This document shows, piece after piece, positions 45,196-55,925 of a stretch of 64,000 nucleotides of DNA; positions within the stretch are counted from its first letter, which is position 1, and every line of letters begins with the position of its first letter. Both the position numbers and the translations under genes were made by a program. Origin of the DNA: Nectonema munidae (lineage: Eukaryota > Nematomorpha > Nectonematoida > Nectonematidae); assembly GCA_030549495.1 (NCBI GenBank), contig JAUIRK010000504.1, forward strand, positions 186,001 to 250,000, in the 5' to 3' direction. The notes under the pieces were generated by a model that worked only from the letters and a program-made list of their open reading frames with translations, did not search any database and was not told the origin of the DNA.

Positions 45196-45326
45196 CCCAT
45201 TTACGGCCAATGTTCCTATTTTGGAACATAAGTAATTTCATCTTCGTCTGCTTTTTTCAATGACTTTGAATATAAATCGTCTGCGTTTTTTTTAGATATC
45301 GTCTGCTTTGCTTGGTCTTAAATGGG
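45196..45326 (+). mobile_element. TTAA-type MITE, family 1, intact
   Basis: TTAA at 45192-45195 and 45327-45330. Ends CCCATTTACGGCCAA and TTGGTCTTAAATGGG. Nearly identical to 10668-10797, with one extra T and two or three substitutions. Confidence 0.85.
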
Positions 45327-45330
45327 TTAA

Positions 45331-45847
45331 TACTAAAAATAGAACAAAAAATTATTGCACATTAAAATTTGTAAGTTAATTTTCAGAAGTACTGATTCTA
45401 CTGGGTGTAGACAATTTTTGAACATTTCTTTTAAACTTATTGTTTTAGGTGCTTTGGTCTTTCTCTAATTAGTTATTCTTGCAAGATATAGAGACTCATT
45501 AGTTCTGAAGCTTCAAGAAGTTCAGTTGTTAATTGAATCAATCTTTCAATAATTTTACCAAATTAAAGATAACCGGAATAATCAAATTGCAGGATTAACG
45601 AAGGGCCGAATTAGTGATAGAGGTAGTCAACTGTGTTACATTCAAGTATGTACACTGTACAGTGTACACAGTATATATATATATATTTAGAAGTCAGAGA
45701 AATCTAAAGCTATTTCTTTTTAAGGCTTTAAGAATCTAAAGGGGTTCTGTAAAACGCGTCTGAGAACTATGAATGGTTTATCTAATTAATTTAAATTCTG
45801 AAATAAAACATGACAGAGAATGTGAAAACGTATAAAAGTGTTGATAC
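45331..45847. other. Gene-free stretch
   Basis: Nothing recognised apart from a short (TA)n run near 45672. Confidence 0.45.
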
Positions 45848-45970
45848 CCCATTTGAGACAAATAAAAAATTATAAATGTTCACAAAAGGCAACGTAGACA
45901 AACGCTTACTTTCAACGGAATTAAATACGAATGACTATACAGTCGTTCGCTTTGTTTAGTCCTAAATGAG
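45848..45970 (+). mobile_element. TTAA-type MITE, family 1, degraded
   Basis: Recognisable only by its ends (CCCATTTGAGACAAA and TTTAGTCCTAAATGAG) and a GTCGTTCGCTTTG remnant of the last TCGTCTGCTTTG motif. Confidence 0.5.
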
Positions 45971-46704
45971 TTTAGATAAATGGCAAAATGATAAAAAAAA
46001 AACTTTATTGTTCAAATTAAAATTTTAATTATGCGAGATTTTTTTTGTTTTATTTTTTGCAAACTCCATTCTTGAAGCAGTCAAAAGCACTCAAGATTAT
46101 TCAAGTTGGGATATTTTAGAACATGGAGTATTCCAAACATTGTGAAGTCTCATTTGGTCCAACTAACATTTAACCGAATGAACGTTCTTTCCCTTCGAGT
46201 AAGTTTGCAAGCTTGTGCTCTATACAAATCGGCCACAAATTAACGTGATGAATTATTTTATCTACTCGAAGTTACATGACATATGGTCCATTTGGCCAAA
46301 TGCCCGTTTGCTAAAATTTTGTTTGGCCAAATGTCCAGCTATTTTCAAAAATATCTTTAGGTTTCATCGCCAGACTCCAAGTACAAGGGGGCAAAACGGA
46401 TTTTAATGGGACCGCGACTATAAGCTTTCAAGAGATAATTCTACGATTTTTATGTTGAGGAATAATGGGCACAAACTCCAAAGAAAATAATTCATATTTT
46501 TTGAATCACGTATTGAATAGTTGGTTGTGAATTCTTCTAACTTACGATCATAGAGTATTTGTGCGCTTAGCCAGCATCATTTCTTTACTTCATAGCTTGA
46601 GCACCGTTAAATGTAAAATATTTAAAGTTGAAATTATTATGTCTTTGACTTAAAATGTTCTTTCGATGGAATAAATAAAGTTAGCTCATATGTTACTTTT
46701 TTTA

Positions 46705-46812
46705 GTTGTCTGTAGCGCATCCAAGGGAAGAATAAACTTACATAGCTGGACAGATGGTAAGGATAGTCATGATCAGGAATCGCATTATCTCTTGCCATAG
46801 AGGGCGCTCTTA
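46705..46812 (-). mobile_element. SINE family B, diverged reverse copy
   Basis: Minus strand shows GACTATCCTTACCATCTG, TTTATTCTTCCCTTGGATGC and a start like GTAAGAGCGCCCTC, matching the 3' half of the copy at 22319. Confidence 0.55.
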
Positions 46813-47037
46813 CACTAGGCCATCTGCCTACAACTTTAAAATATGCTGCTTTAAACCTTTCAGAGCGAATAGAACACCAGTTTTTATAAAGTCCTCTACT
46901 TTAATAAAAAAAAATTTTTTTTTTAAAAACTCAGTGAAAAAGATAAGCAGACAAATGATTTTCAAAAAGCGTTTCATTAAATGATTAAATCCCAAATAAT
47001 TTCAAAATCTTTTCGCTCTGGTCTTGACTCTACGGGA
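46813..47037. other. Gene-free stretch
   Basis: Nothing recognised. Confidence 0.4.
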
Positions 47038-47135
47038 TGCTGCACAAAAAAACCAATGAAGCAACTCAGCACAATACCATTTTTCAAATATTCGCTCTTA
47101 TGGCGATTCGAACCCGGCTAATGAATTTTACCTTT
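47038..47135 (-). mobile_element. tRNA-like SINE family C, copy 1
   Basis: Shares about 88 near-identical bases with 48620-48710. The minus strand contains box B-like GGGTTCGAATCGCC followed by ATAAGAGCGAATA and GTGCTGAGTTGCTTCATTGG. Confidence 0.6.
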
Positions 47136-48619
47136 TATGATAAAACATGTGGTCGATTATGACATAATGGTTGTCTCAGATTTAAGGCCTTTAAGTGAAT
47201 AAAAAATTCTCTTTCCATTCCTTTTTGGTGGAAGTAAGGTGTAAGCGAAATATGGACTCATATTGGTAAGAAATGTTGGACTATGCTTTTTAAAAACTTT
47301 GCGTATCATTAGAAAACATCGTACATATAGAAAAAAACAAAATCTCCGAAAAATGTGGTAGTTTTTAAATTTGAAATTCAATTGCAAAACATTGAGTTTT
47401 ATCATTTATATAAAAAAGGGGAGATAAAAAAGTTTACCCAACATAAAAATGAGACATGATAAACCTTTGTTTGTAGTTAGACGCTTAGCCGTTGTCGAAT
47501 GAACAATTAGGCAAACAAAGCACATGACTTATGGTGCCAGGCAAAAGGCCATCTATAAGTGCCACAAATTCCGCAACCAAAATGGATCAAGTTCGGGATG
47601 GTCGCTGGGACTTCTCAGCTTCATAAAATCGAAGCTGGGTTTGCTTCATAAAATTGAATTATAAAATATAGATTATAGAGTACAAAAAAAAAAGGTTTTT
47701 TGGAAGTTTTTGCAAAAATATTTTCTCTTGTAAAATTTATCTTCTTTCCAACGCAAAATGTCGCTAATTTCAGGCCATCTATCAAAATGTGTAATAGACA
47801 AAGCAGAGCCAATCAAATCTTAAATGCTTAGACCGCACTCCACTCAGTATGTCATATATTTGCCAAACTCGTAAGAATGAATTTAGCATATGTGCCTCTT
47901 TATTTCATACAGCTGAAATTGTAATCGATAAAGATGATGAAGCTTTGTTTTCTCTTCGTGGCAAAAGATTGGTGTTATATGTTCAACGATAACTCCACAT
48001 TTCACAATTTGCAATATCAAATATTATTTTGTTGCACTAACATCACAAAACTTCAATTAATTTTATAATTAGTTTGGAGATTATTGGATCGTTAATATAA
48101 TCTCAGTCGATTGATTTTTGTCATTTAAGCGGAAAATCGATTGCAGTATTTCTCACAAAATTCTGTGCGAAGTGTGTGTGCATTGAAGGATTTTATATTC
48201 CTTAGAGGGCTCCTTTTCGCGTTTTTTCGAAGAATGCTTTGGGATACGTGCATTTATTTTGGATTATTTCCATAAGAGAGTCCTTTGTGGGGGATGATCG
48301 GCTGGTTGGGTAGCGCATACTCAAACTTATGGGCGTGTGCCGTCAATATTATCGGGTAGGAACATTTGTGTAGCAGTTCATCATTCTTAGATGAAAGGAA
48401 TATGAAGAAATAAGGTAGGTGAGAGGACTCATATTGGCAGATCAGGGTGTCAAACCTTGACAAATTAAACATGCTAATTATTCTACTTTTATTACTTTTT
48501 CTCAGAATATTTAAAAGATTAAAAAAAAATTTTTTTACTATAATGGAAGATAATTATACCGAGATAGTAATTTACTCTGAAGCATTCTAGATTCTCACTG
48601 TCCTACACACTGGGAATAA
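47136..48619. other. Gene-free stretch
   Basis: No supported gene. A segment near 48395-48440 (GGAATATGAAGAAATAAGG) resembles 53525-53565, a short unexplained repeat. Confidence 0.4.
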
Positions 48620-48765
48620 ATGCTGCACAAAAAAACCAATGAAGCAACTCAGCACAATATCGTTTTTTCATATATTCGCTCTTATGGCGATTCGAACCCG
48701 GCTAATGAAATCGGGAGCGAAAGCACACGTCCAAACCTTGACGATTGAGCATTCACAAAAACTAC
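48620..48765 (-). mobile_element. tRNA-like SINE family C, copy 2
   Basis: Longer than copy 1. The minus strand starts near ATCGTCAAGGTTTGGACG with a box A-like region, then GGGTTCGAATCGCC (box B) and the shared 3' part. Confidence 0.65.
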
Positions 48766-50447
48766 AAAGTATATTAAAAAATTTATGTGAATGTTCGGTT
48801 TTAACATGCTTGTGAAAGTTATTTTCACCGATGCAAACTACAAAAACTTCTCATAAAAAGATTGACAAACCAACACTTGTCATCTCCATTCGAAGTCGGA
48901 AGTAACAGCAAAGCCAGACGTTACATCAATTATTATCAGTCCAAAAAGATTTCAAACATCATGAACAAAATAAGTAAAAATGATTCAATGCTTTGAAATA
49001 AATAAACTTTGTATAAAATTGTATACTTTTTGGCAAATAAATTCCTACCCTTTTGAATAAAAATATTTTATTGTGCAGAACTGTAGTTGTGGTGTGTGGT
49101 CCGTATGAGGGGGGAGAGGGGGGTTAAGCCTATTTGAATGATTTTATCCTCAATTTAAGGAGACCCACCCAAGTAGTGACGAGCTACTATTCGAACCATT
49201 TTCTGTATTCTAGGAGCTAAACTATAGAAAATCAAAGTATTGAAACTAGTATTTTGAAATATTTTCCAAATAAAAAAGGTAGAAAATTTTATTTTCTAAA
49301 AAACTTGAGTGCAATTCTTAAAAATATAAATTCCATATTTTTTTCAAAATTTTTGTACATCATATGTTAAAACATTTAATGCATTTTTTATGCATTTTAA
49401 CTTTTATTCGTCCTTTTTCAATTTAAATTGATCCTAAATTCGTCATTTTTCAATTTGAACTCAGTTTTTTTGTTTTAATTTATTTTCTGCTTTTATTTTG
49501 TTCATTATACTTGTTTTAAATTTGAAATTTGAAATGACATAAAACAGGTGTGCAAGTAAAATATTGTCTACGAAACCTGGCAATAGGTTATTTTTCTATT
49601 CGTTACATATGTGTGTTAAGAAGCAATATTTTATAAATTGTTACTTTCTTTAAATTTTTCACCTCCTTTTTCATGGATAGCAGGCTTGTGCATGGTATAC
49701 CTAGAATCTTCAAACGATCTACTGTCATCCAGTATAGTCTTTAGTTCTTTCGTTTAGATTTTCCGCCATTACAAGTGGAAAATGAAGAAGCACTTTCTGG
49801 ATTTTTTGGTGCATTTTTTCCATAATATTGAGAATATTCAATCTTTTTGAATTATTTTGAGGGCAGTGACTCAAAGATATAAGGTGATTTTGAAATTTGG
49901 AATTGATGTTGTTCGACTTTATACAAATGTATCCAAAAGGATTTAAAAATCACATTAACGAAACTTCATCAAGAACTGGAAAGAGACAAATCTCCCCGAG
50001 ATAGTTAAAAAAGGAATTCAATATTTTCAATATTATACCTAAAAAGTGCATGTTCATTGACGAATCAGTTTTCAATCTTAACCTTTCAACAAATTTTGGA
50101 AGATCCAAATTAAGACATACATCTAGCATAATTGTTCCTTCTTTCAAAGAGAGAAACATTACCTTGAGTGCGCCTATAAAAAACTACAATAAAATGGTGC
50201 AATTCAAATTTTAGAAAATTCCAAATGCAATGGTGAAAAATTTCAAGAGTTCATAAAAGAACTAAGGACTATACATACGAGAACCATATGGCAATCGATC
50301 GTTTGAAGATTCTTGGCTTGTAATGGGCAATGCCGCTTTCCATAAAAAAAAACCGTAACTGGACGTTCGTCAACGCATATTTCGTCCCCGGACACTTCGT
50401 TGCCACGAATGGACATTTAGTCGAACAGCCTTTAAGTCGAAATAGTG
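48766..50447. other. Gene-free stretch
   Basis: No supported gene. The last 170 bp (about 50345-50440) carry degenerate GGACATTT / GTCCCCGGACAC motifs like those near 46290 and 50940. Confidence 0.45.
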
Positions 50448-50451
50448 TTAA

Positions 50452-50581
50452 CCCATTTACGACCAATGTTCCTATTTTGGAACATAAGTAATTTCATCTT
50501 CGTCTGCTTTTTTCAATGACATTGAATATAAATCATCTGCGTTTTTTTAAAAATCGTCTGCTTTGCTTGGTCTTAAATGGG
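50452..50581 (+). mobile_element. TTAA-type MITE, family 1, intact
   Basis: TTAA at 50448-50451 and 50582-50585. Ends CCCATTTACGACCAA and TTGGTCTTAAATGGG. Nearly identical to 10668-10797. Confidence 0.85.
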
Positions 50582-50585
50582 TTAA

Positions 50586-51107
50586 TCCGTCAAAAGTTAG
50601 AGGCATTTTATATTGTTAAACAGCCAATGAGGTAATTGCGCTTAATTATAAGCTATTAAAGAAAGAATATATAAGTGGGATTTCCTTTTTACCAATTTTG
50701 CGGTTAGGTCACACTTTCACACTGGTTAACTTTAGCAATTCATTAGTGAAATTTTAGAAAAGAGCCTTTAGTAATTTGGTTTGTGTAATTAATTTTTTGC
50801 TAATTTAATTAGTTGATTACACTTAAGCGTTGAGAAACCTTACTGATTCACTTGTGGAAATGTGGTCAAAGGCGTTTGTGGAAGTAATATTTTTTTTGCT
50901 TTATATAATTTCAGTCTGATTATAAAGTTCTATGGAAACCGGACAATTGCCCCACGGACAACCGGCTGAATAGGGTAATTGCCGACGCACAAATGCCCGA
51001 TATACATCATTTAAATTAGACAAAAAACATACTTTAGTATTTCTACTAAAATAATATAGCGACAGTTTATATTTAGGTTCGAGAAATAAAATGTTTGGCA
51101 ATCATAA
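50586..51107. other. Gene-free stretch
   Basis: Degenerate GGACAATTGCCCCACGGACA motif cluster at about 50938-51000. Otherwise nothing is seen. Confidence 0.45.
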
Positions 51108-51117
51108 GGGGCGTGAG

Positions 51118-51817
51118 TAGAGCTTCTGTCTCGAGATTTCTCGAGAATTTTTTTATTTCTTGATTCTCGAAAAATTTTTGTCGAGACTCAAGAATTTAAA
51201 AATTTTTTTATTACTGAAAACATGTTAAATTTTGAATAAATATTAATAAAAAATAAATAATTATGTGTAATGCACGATCAACTTTTGAATATTCAAATTT
51301 TGAAGAAATTTTAGGATGTGCAAAAAATATTTTTGATAAAATTTTTTCTCATTATTCGGAGCATGGAACTGTTATACAAGAAAGCCACATTCAAGTCGAA
51401 TCTATTAATGAGTTTGAAGAAGAATCTCTAATTCAAAGTTTAAATAGAGAAATTAAAGAATTCATGTATGATAAAAAAGAAGAAAAAGTTAGTACAATAG
51501 AAGAAGAACTACAGATGTTCAAACAAAACAAAAATTTTGATTTATCAGAATCGATGCAATTGTTAAAAAATTCTCTTTTATGCATCCAACCAACTTCTTG
51601 TCAATGCGGAAGAATTTTATCTCCAAAACAATTGAGTTTGAAAAAGGAAACTTTAAATGCTCTTGTTTTTTTAAAAAGTTATTTTACTAATAAAACTAAA
51701 TATTTTTTTCGTAAAATATTTTTTAACTTCTCGAAACTTTTCTCGAGTCTCGAGAATCATATATTTTTTTCTCTCGTTTCTCGAGAATTAAATTTTATCG
51801 AGAAATCAGAAGCTCTA
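51118..51817 (+). mobile_element. hAT element, 700 bp, inside a SINE fragment
   Basis: Ends TAGAGCTTCTG and CAGAAGCTCTA are perfect 11-bp inverted repeats, flanked by an exact 8-bp target duplication GGCGTGAG (51110-51117, 51818-51825). The target is the 5' start of SINE family A (GGGGCGTGAGTAAGGTT...). Both ends carry several TCTCGAGA words, likely transposase-binding subrepeats. It keeps only the C-terminal part of a transposase, so it is an internally deleted copy. Confidence 0.9.
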
Positions 51818-51838
51818 GGCGTGAGTAAGGTTCGTTAG
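51263..51838 (+). CDS. hAT transposase C-terminal remnant
   Basis: 191 codons, of which the last seven lie beyond the element end. Residues 1-80 are acidic and match nothing I know beyond generic hAT spacer. Residues 91-141 (FDLSESMQLLKNSLLCIQPT, then LSLKKETLNALVFLKSY) match the hAT dimerisation domain, though the usual SxxSERxFS core is degraded to SCQCGRILS. No catalytic DDE residues are present, so it cannot transpose alone. Confidence 0.7.
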   Translation: MCNARSTFEYSNFEEILGCAKNIFDKIFSHYSEHGTVIQESHIQVESINEFEEESLIQSLNREIKEFMYDKKEEKVSTIEEELQMFKQNKNFDLSESMQLLKNSLLCIQPTSCQCGRILSPKQLSLKKETLNALVFLKSYFTNKTKYFFRKIFFNFSKLFSSLENHIFFSLVSRELNFIEKSEALGVSKVR

Positions 51839-52035
51839 ATTGAAATATTTACTGACAAAAGACAGAAATTTCAAAACTTTTTTTTATCATAATTCAGAAA
51901 TTTATGTATTATTCAAGTATAAAGTAATTTTTTGTTAATGTGTCGTTGTTTCAAAAAATGATAAGTTAATTTTGGATAGCATTGCATATCACTCTAAAAA
52001 TGTGCTTAAACGCCGGACGATGCCTATATCCTAAC

Positions 52036-52957
52036 TAGGGTTCGCAATAGTATCAAAAATTAAAAACCGGCACAGATACCAGATACCTGCTTATTTCAAC
52101 ATATTTCTCGTCGGCTACGTATAAGTAATAATCATTAAAAAATAAGGTTTACTATATAAACAATAAAGTGTAGAAAAACCATATAATCGAAAAACAAGAA
52201 AACAAAGTCCATTTTTTTACAAATAAATAGACTTTTTGGAAAAAATTATTTATATAAACGCCCAAAAAGAAATAAACAAAACTGAAATTTTATATTAAAA
52301 AAAAGCTTTATTCACTGATAACAATTTTTAAAGTAATATTTTAGAAAAACTTGCGCATTTAAAGAGGAGTCCGACAATCAAGAGCGAATTTTCGATTAAA
52401 AAAAAGCCCAGAAGCTGAAAATGCTCTTTCACTTTCTACATTTGTCGGTTGTTTAATTGAAAGAAGTGCAGCTAAAAGTTTATTCATTTTTTCTGTTCGT
52501 TTGTCTGTCGCTTCGAAAAGTTTAAATCCCTTGTTGGCATCAAATATACCTTCACTAGCTATAGTTGATGAAGTGCGGCGACTTTTAAGTTTACTTATTT
52601 CATTAAAATATTTTTCAAGTATTCTGTTTTGCAAAGAAACAAAGAGATGCAAACTTCTGGAATATTCAATATATATATTTGATAGAATGAAAAATCGATG
52701 AGCTACATAGAAACAGAGAGAGGCAAGTGTTTGATATATTGATTTATTATAAACAAATGGGTGATGTTTTTTTCTATCATTTTGGCTTGAAAGAATTTTA
52801 AAGATAGGAGAATTAAAATGTATAAAGTAAACAAATAATCAGAGATAAATGGGTGAATAACTAGGCAAGTCTCTGAACCGGAATAAGTTTCCGAGACGAT
52901 TCCTAAAATTTAGGAACCGGGAATGTCCCGGTCCTTTAGAGCCGGGAGCGAACCCTA
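52036..52957 (-). mobile_element. hAT element, 922 bp
   Basis: Ends TAGGGTTCGC and GCGAACCCTA are perfect inverted repeats, with an exact 8-bp target duplication ATCCTAAC (52028-52035, 52958-52965). The right end also has GGAACCGGGAATGTCCCGG-type inverted words. The interior keeps a transposase C-terminal frame on the minus strand. It is internally deleted and non-autonomous. Confidence 0.92.
52359..52652 (-). CDS. hAT transposase dimerisation-domain remnant
   Basis: 97 codons. LAALLSIKQPTNVESERAFS followed by ASGLFFNRKFALDC is the classic hAT C-terminal block (SxxSER-FS-AG). The catalytic part is missing. Confidence 0.8.
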   Translation of the reverse strand: MHLFVSLQNRILEKYFNEISKLKSRRTSSTIASEGIFDANKGFKLFEATDKRTEKMNKLLAALLSIKQPTNVESERAFSASGLFFNRKFALDCRTPL

Positions 52958-52965
52958 ATCCTAAC

Positions 52966-53640
52966 ACAAGGCATTTTAAGTTGTTATTCTTTCATCTCGC
53001 TGAAAAATTGGGTTTTATTTTAGTGTATTTAAAACGACCATAGCGTTCCATGACCCAACCTTTCTTCCCCAAAGAGAATTCAATTTCATACAGTTTGTTC
53101 ATAGATTTTTTAGATCAGCAATATTCTTTATTTCATTTTGAAAAAATAGCCCTTCTAAGATTTAGCCCCCCCCCCACCCCTCTCCTAAATTCTTTTTTAA
53201 TACGCCATTAAACACATTCACAGCTCTACACAATCCGATCTCTGCAAAACCACAAAGTATTTTTATTGTCGACAAAAAAACAAATCGGTGATTAAGAAAG
53301 GTAGATGTAAAAAAACTTGATTTCAATTGAAGCATTCGTGAAAAAATATATTTCGTGGATTATTATTCTTCTTATTAAATTGGCAGCAAGTATGAACAAA
53401 TACGACCATTGCTTACAACTTAACAGAAATGATAAATTTGTTCATATAAATAATACTAATAATTAACTAGACAAGTAACTAAATGGGTTAAACATTTTAT
53501 CAAATCATCATTCGTATATGTAAGGAATGTGAAGTATCAAGGTAGGTAAGGGAACCATATTGGGAATGATTGAAAAATATATTGTGATTTTATTATCAAA
53601 ATTTGAGAATATACTAAACAAAATATCAGCGATAAGTAAT
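52966..53640. other. Gene-free stretch
   Basis: Contains a C-rich run near 53167. No gene recognised. Confidence 0.45.
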
Positions 53641-53646
53641 TCAAAT

Positions 53647-53652
53647 TTTATT
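53647..53652 (-). promoter_or_regulatory. Poly(A) signal of aph-1
   Basis: Minus-strand AATAAA about 72 bp downstream of the APH-1 stop codon. Confidence 0.55.
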
Positions 53653-53723
53653 TAAATTAAAAAATAATAATAAAAGATAGTTTAATTGAAAAAAAAGACT
53701 GTTATAATTTATCATCACCCAAA

Positions 53724-54479
53724 TCAAAACACCCTCTTCAATGAAGCCAAACTTCCGCCTGAAAAGAGAAACGCATATAGCATGGAAGTGAGGCATAAGA
53801 GGAGATAAGATGAAAGCGCGCAGAACAGATAATCACGATACAAAAAACTGGCCCCCGCGAAAAGCACGTGCGCAAAGAAAACGTAGAAGGCGTGGAAGAA
53901 ACACTTTTGAAACACGCACACAAAGGAGATCACGGAGAGAAAAATGTGCTGAAAGAAGAGGAGCAGAAAAGCAAAAGACTTCATAAGCATGAAGAGCGAG
54001 GATTGCCAAACCTCAGGTTCTCCTGATGAGAGAACGGAATGGTTCAGGATTCCGAAAGTTCCTTTCGAAGTGGCTAATGCTGCAAGGCGTGGTAGGTGGA
54101 AGAAGAGAGAGGATAAGAAGCCGTAGCCGACACCCGCTGAAACGGAAACTTCAAGAATACTCGCTCTTGAATTGATGGAGTGCGAAAAATTGACGAAATT
54201 TTGGACGAGCGGCAAAACCTTGTGCATCAAAACGGCTAAGGCAAAGCGCATGCATTCTTGGGAGAGAACGGCAAAAAGCATGGAGTAGGGGAGAGGTAGA
54301 AGTTTGGCGGGAAGGAAGTGAGCGATGAATGAGGGTAGGAAGAGGGAAATGATCCAGAGGAAGGAACTACACAGGAACACAATGACCAAGTGAGATTTGT
54401 GTCTGAATAGTGACGCCATTAGAAAGAGTGGAGCACAGAAGGATAGCAAAAGGCATGACAAAAACTCTACAAGCGCCAT
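53724..54479 (-). CDS. aph-1: APH-1, gamma-secretase subunit
   Basis: A complete 251-residue frame without introns. APH-1 is the seven-pass scaffold subunit of gamma-secretase (with presenilin, nicastrin and PEN-2), which cleaves Notch and other type I membrane proteins. Visible matches are the N-terminal MALVEFLSCLLLSFCAPLFL, LSQECMRFAL at 72-81 (family LLQE-FRFA), SAGVGYGFLS at 114-123, and the end LYAFLFSGGSLASLK at 234-248. The conserved transmembrane histidines are present as H178 (FFQHIF) and H204 (FFAHVL). The GxxxGxxxG motif in the fourth helix reads G116, G120, then Ser124 in place of the third Gly. Hydrophobic segments cover most of the chain. The gene is clearly less AT-rich than its surroundings. 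A MULE transposon begins 90 bp upstream of the start codon. Confidence 0.9.
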   Translation of the reverse strand: MALVEFLSCLLLSFCAPLFLMASLFRHKSHLVIVFLCSSFLWIISLFLPSFIAHFLPAKLLPLPYSMLFAVLSQECMRFALAVLMHKVLPLVQNFVNFSHSINSRASILEVSVSAGVGYGFLSSLFFHLPRLAALATSKGTFGILNHSVLSSGEPEVWQSSLFMLMKSFAFLLLFFQHIFLSVISFVCVFQKCFFHAFYVFFAHVLFAGASFLYRDYLFCALSSYLLLCLTSMLYAFLFSGGSLASLKRVF

Positions 54480-54926
54480 CCTTCTCTATCGCAGGACTTC
54501 CTAAATCAAATGAGAGAAGATACGTGATATGTTGGTAAAATGATACACTGTAAATTCATCGAATGTTGAATTCATCGACAATATTTTTTGTATTTTTAAT
54601 AAACTTAAAATCAAATAAATTTATTTTTCAAAAATTATGTTTACTTAATAAACTTATAAACTCTTCTCAATGGAAGCCTGTATGAACGTTAAAGATGTTA
54701 AAAGGATAAATTATGAGCTATTACTCAAAAATATTCAAAGTTTCTTACAACTCGTTGAATCCGCAAAGCGGAGTCTCTGTACTTTTTTCTTTGAACAAAA
54801 GAATCAGCACCAGACATGAGCTGTTCAATTTCAACTCGGGCTTGTTCTTTTTCAACATATCTATAAACTTACAAATATATTGGTGAAGATGCTCCAACTA
54901 AAGAGTTAAAAGCATGGTTCCAGCCA

Positions 54927-55370
54927 TTATTTATCTTGAAAGAAGCTTCTTTTGATGAATCGTAACAATTCCAAAGTTCTATATCGAATAAAGGAGGCCG
55001 CCCTTCTGTTTCTACGACTCAGTCGTCCAATCCAAGTCTCTTCTACATAGTCCAAGAATGGTTGAACATCTTCGGAAAAATTAATTCGTTCGCATAATTT
55101 TTCAAAATATTCAATGACGCTTGAAGTCGGAACAAACGAAAGAGCAGGAATCATGAATAGATTTAGAGCGAAAGCTGAGTCTTGTTCATACCTCTGTTGT
55201 AATTCATGACTTTGTATGCAAAGAAAAATGCACTTTGAAAAATGAAAAAAACAACCTTTCAAAGTAGTAGTAGTTGGTAAAACTTTTTTAATGCCATTGA
55301 TAGACGCTCTTTCAAAATCCATCAAAATTTTTTCTCGTGATAAAGCAGAATGTTTCAAAATTTTGTTCAT
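54927..55370 (-). pseudogene. MULE transposase, C-terminal half
   Basis: 147 codons with ILMDFERASINGIKKVLP (second catalytic Asp in MDFE), TTTTLKGCFFHFSKCIF, LQQRYEQDSAFALNLFMIPA and DYVEETWIGR. This is the MULE domain seen in FLYWCH-zinc-finger transposases. Upstream parts lie in other frames, so the gene is broken. Confidence 0.85.
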
Positions 55371-55641
55371 TTCTTTTACACATTAAAGCATCATATATTA
55401 AAGAAAATGTTTTTGCATTACTCATGCAATGAACAGAGTATAGTTGAATAAAATAGATGAAGTTTTAAATCCACCATCCATAAACCAACTTTTGTTGTGA
55501 ACGAGATGAGTAAGGCTTTTTTCCGTTGAAAAAATTAAAACTTCATTTTGCATTTCTTAATTTTCGTATAAAAGGAAGTTATCTTTTAAGTGTGCTATTC
55601 TGTATTCAACGTGAATTCGAAGTTGGGATGAACTTAATGGA

Positions 55642-55925
55642 TCAGGAGGAGCACATGATTTTAATTCTCTTAAATTTCTGATTGTTTTTTTTCATCAGCG
55701 AAATCCTTGGTAATTGAATAGAAACAGATTGGGATATTGCTTTAACGATAGTGTGTGGAGTTTCTTGTGAAGAAAGAGCTTTACTTGTGATCAAGTTATT
55801 AACTTTTTTTTGCTTGAACCCTCCTAGCACAATTACCTCCATGATTATGTTCATTTAATCTTTTAAAAATATTCTTATCTTTAGATTGTATTCTTGCCTT
55901 GCATTTAGTTAGATAATAAAAAAAC
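55642..55925 (-). pseudogene. MULE FLYWCH finger and linker remnant
   Basis: Minus-strand pieces read KCKARIQSKDKNIFKRLNEH then NHGG in one frame, and KVNNLITSKALSSQETPHTI then VKAISQSVSIQLP in the next. The His-x-His end of the FLYWCH finger is visible. A frameshift separates the finger from the linker. Confidence 0.7.

Noticed and set aside
53738-53923. 61-codon minus-strand frame
   Set aside because: Alternative frame within APH-1.
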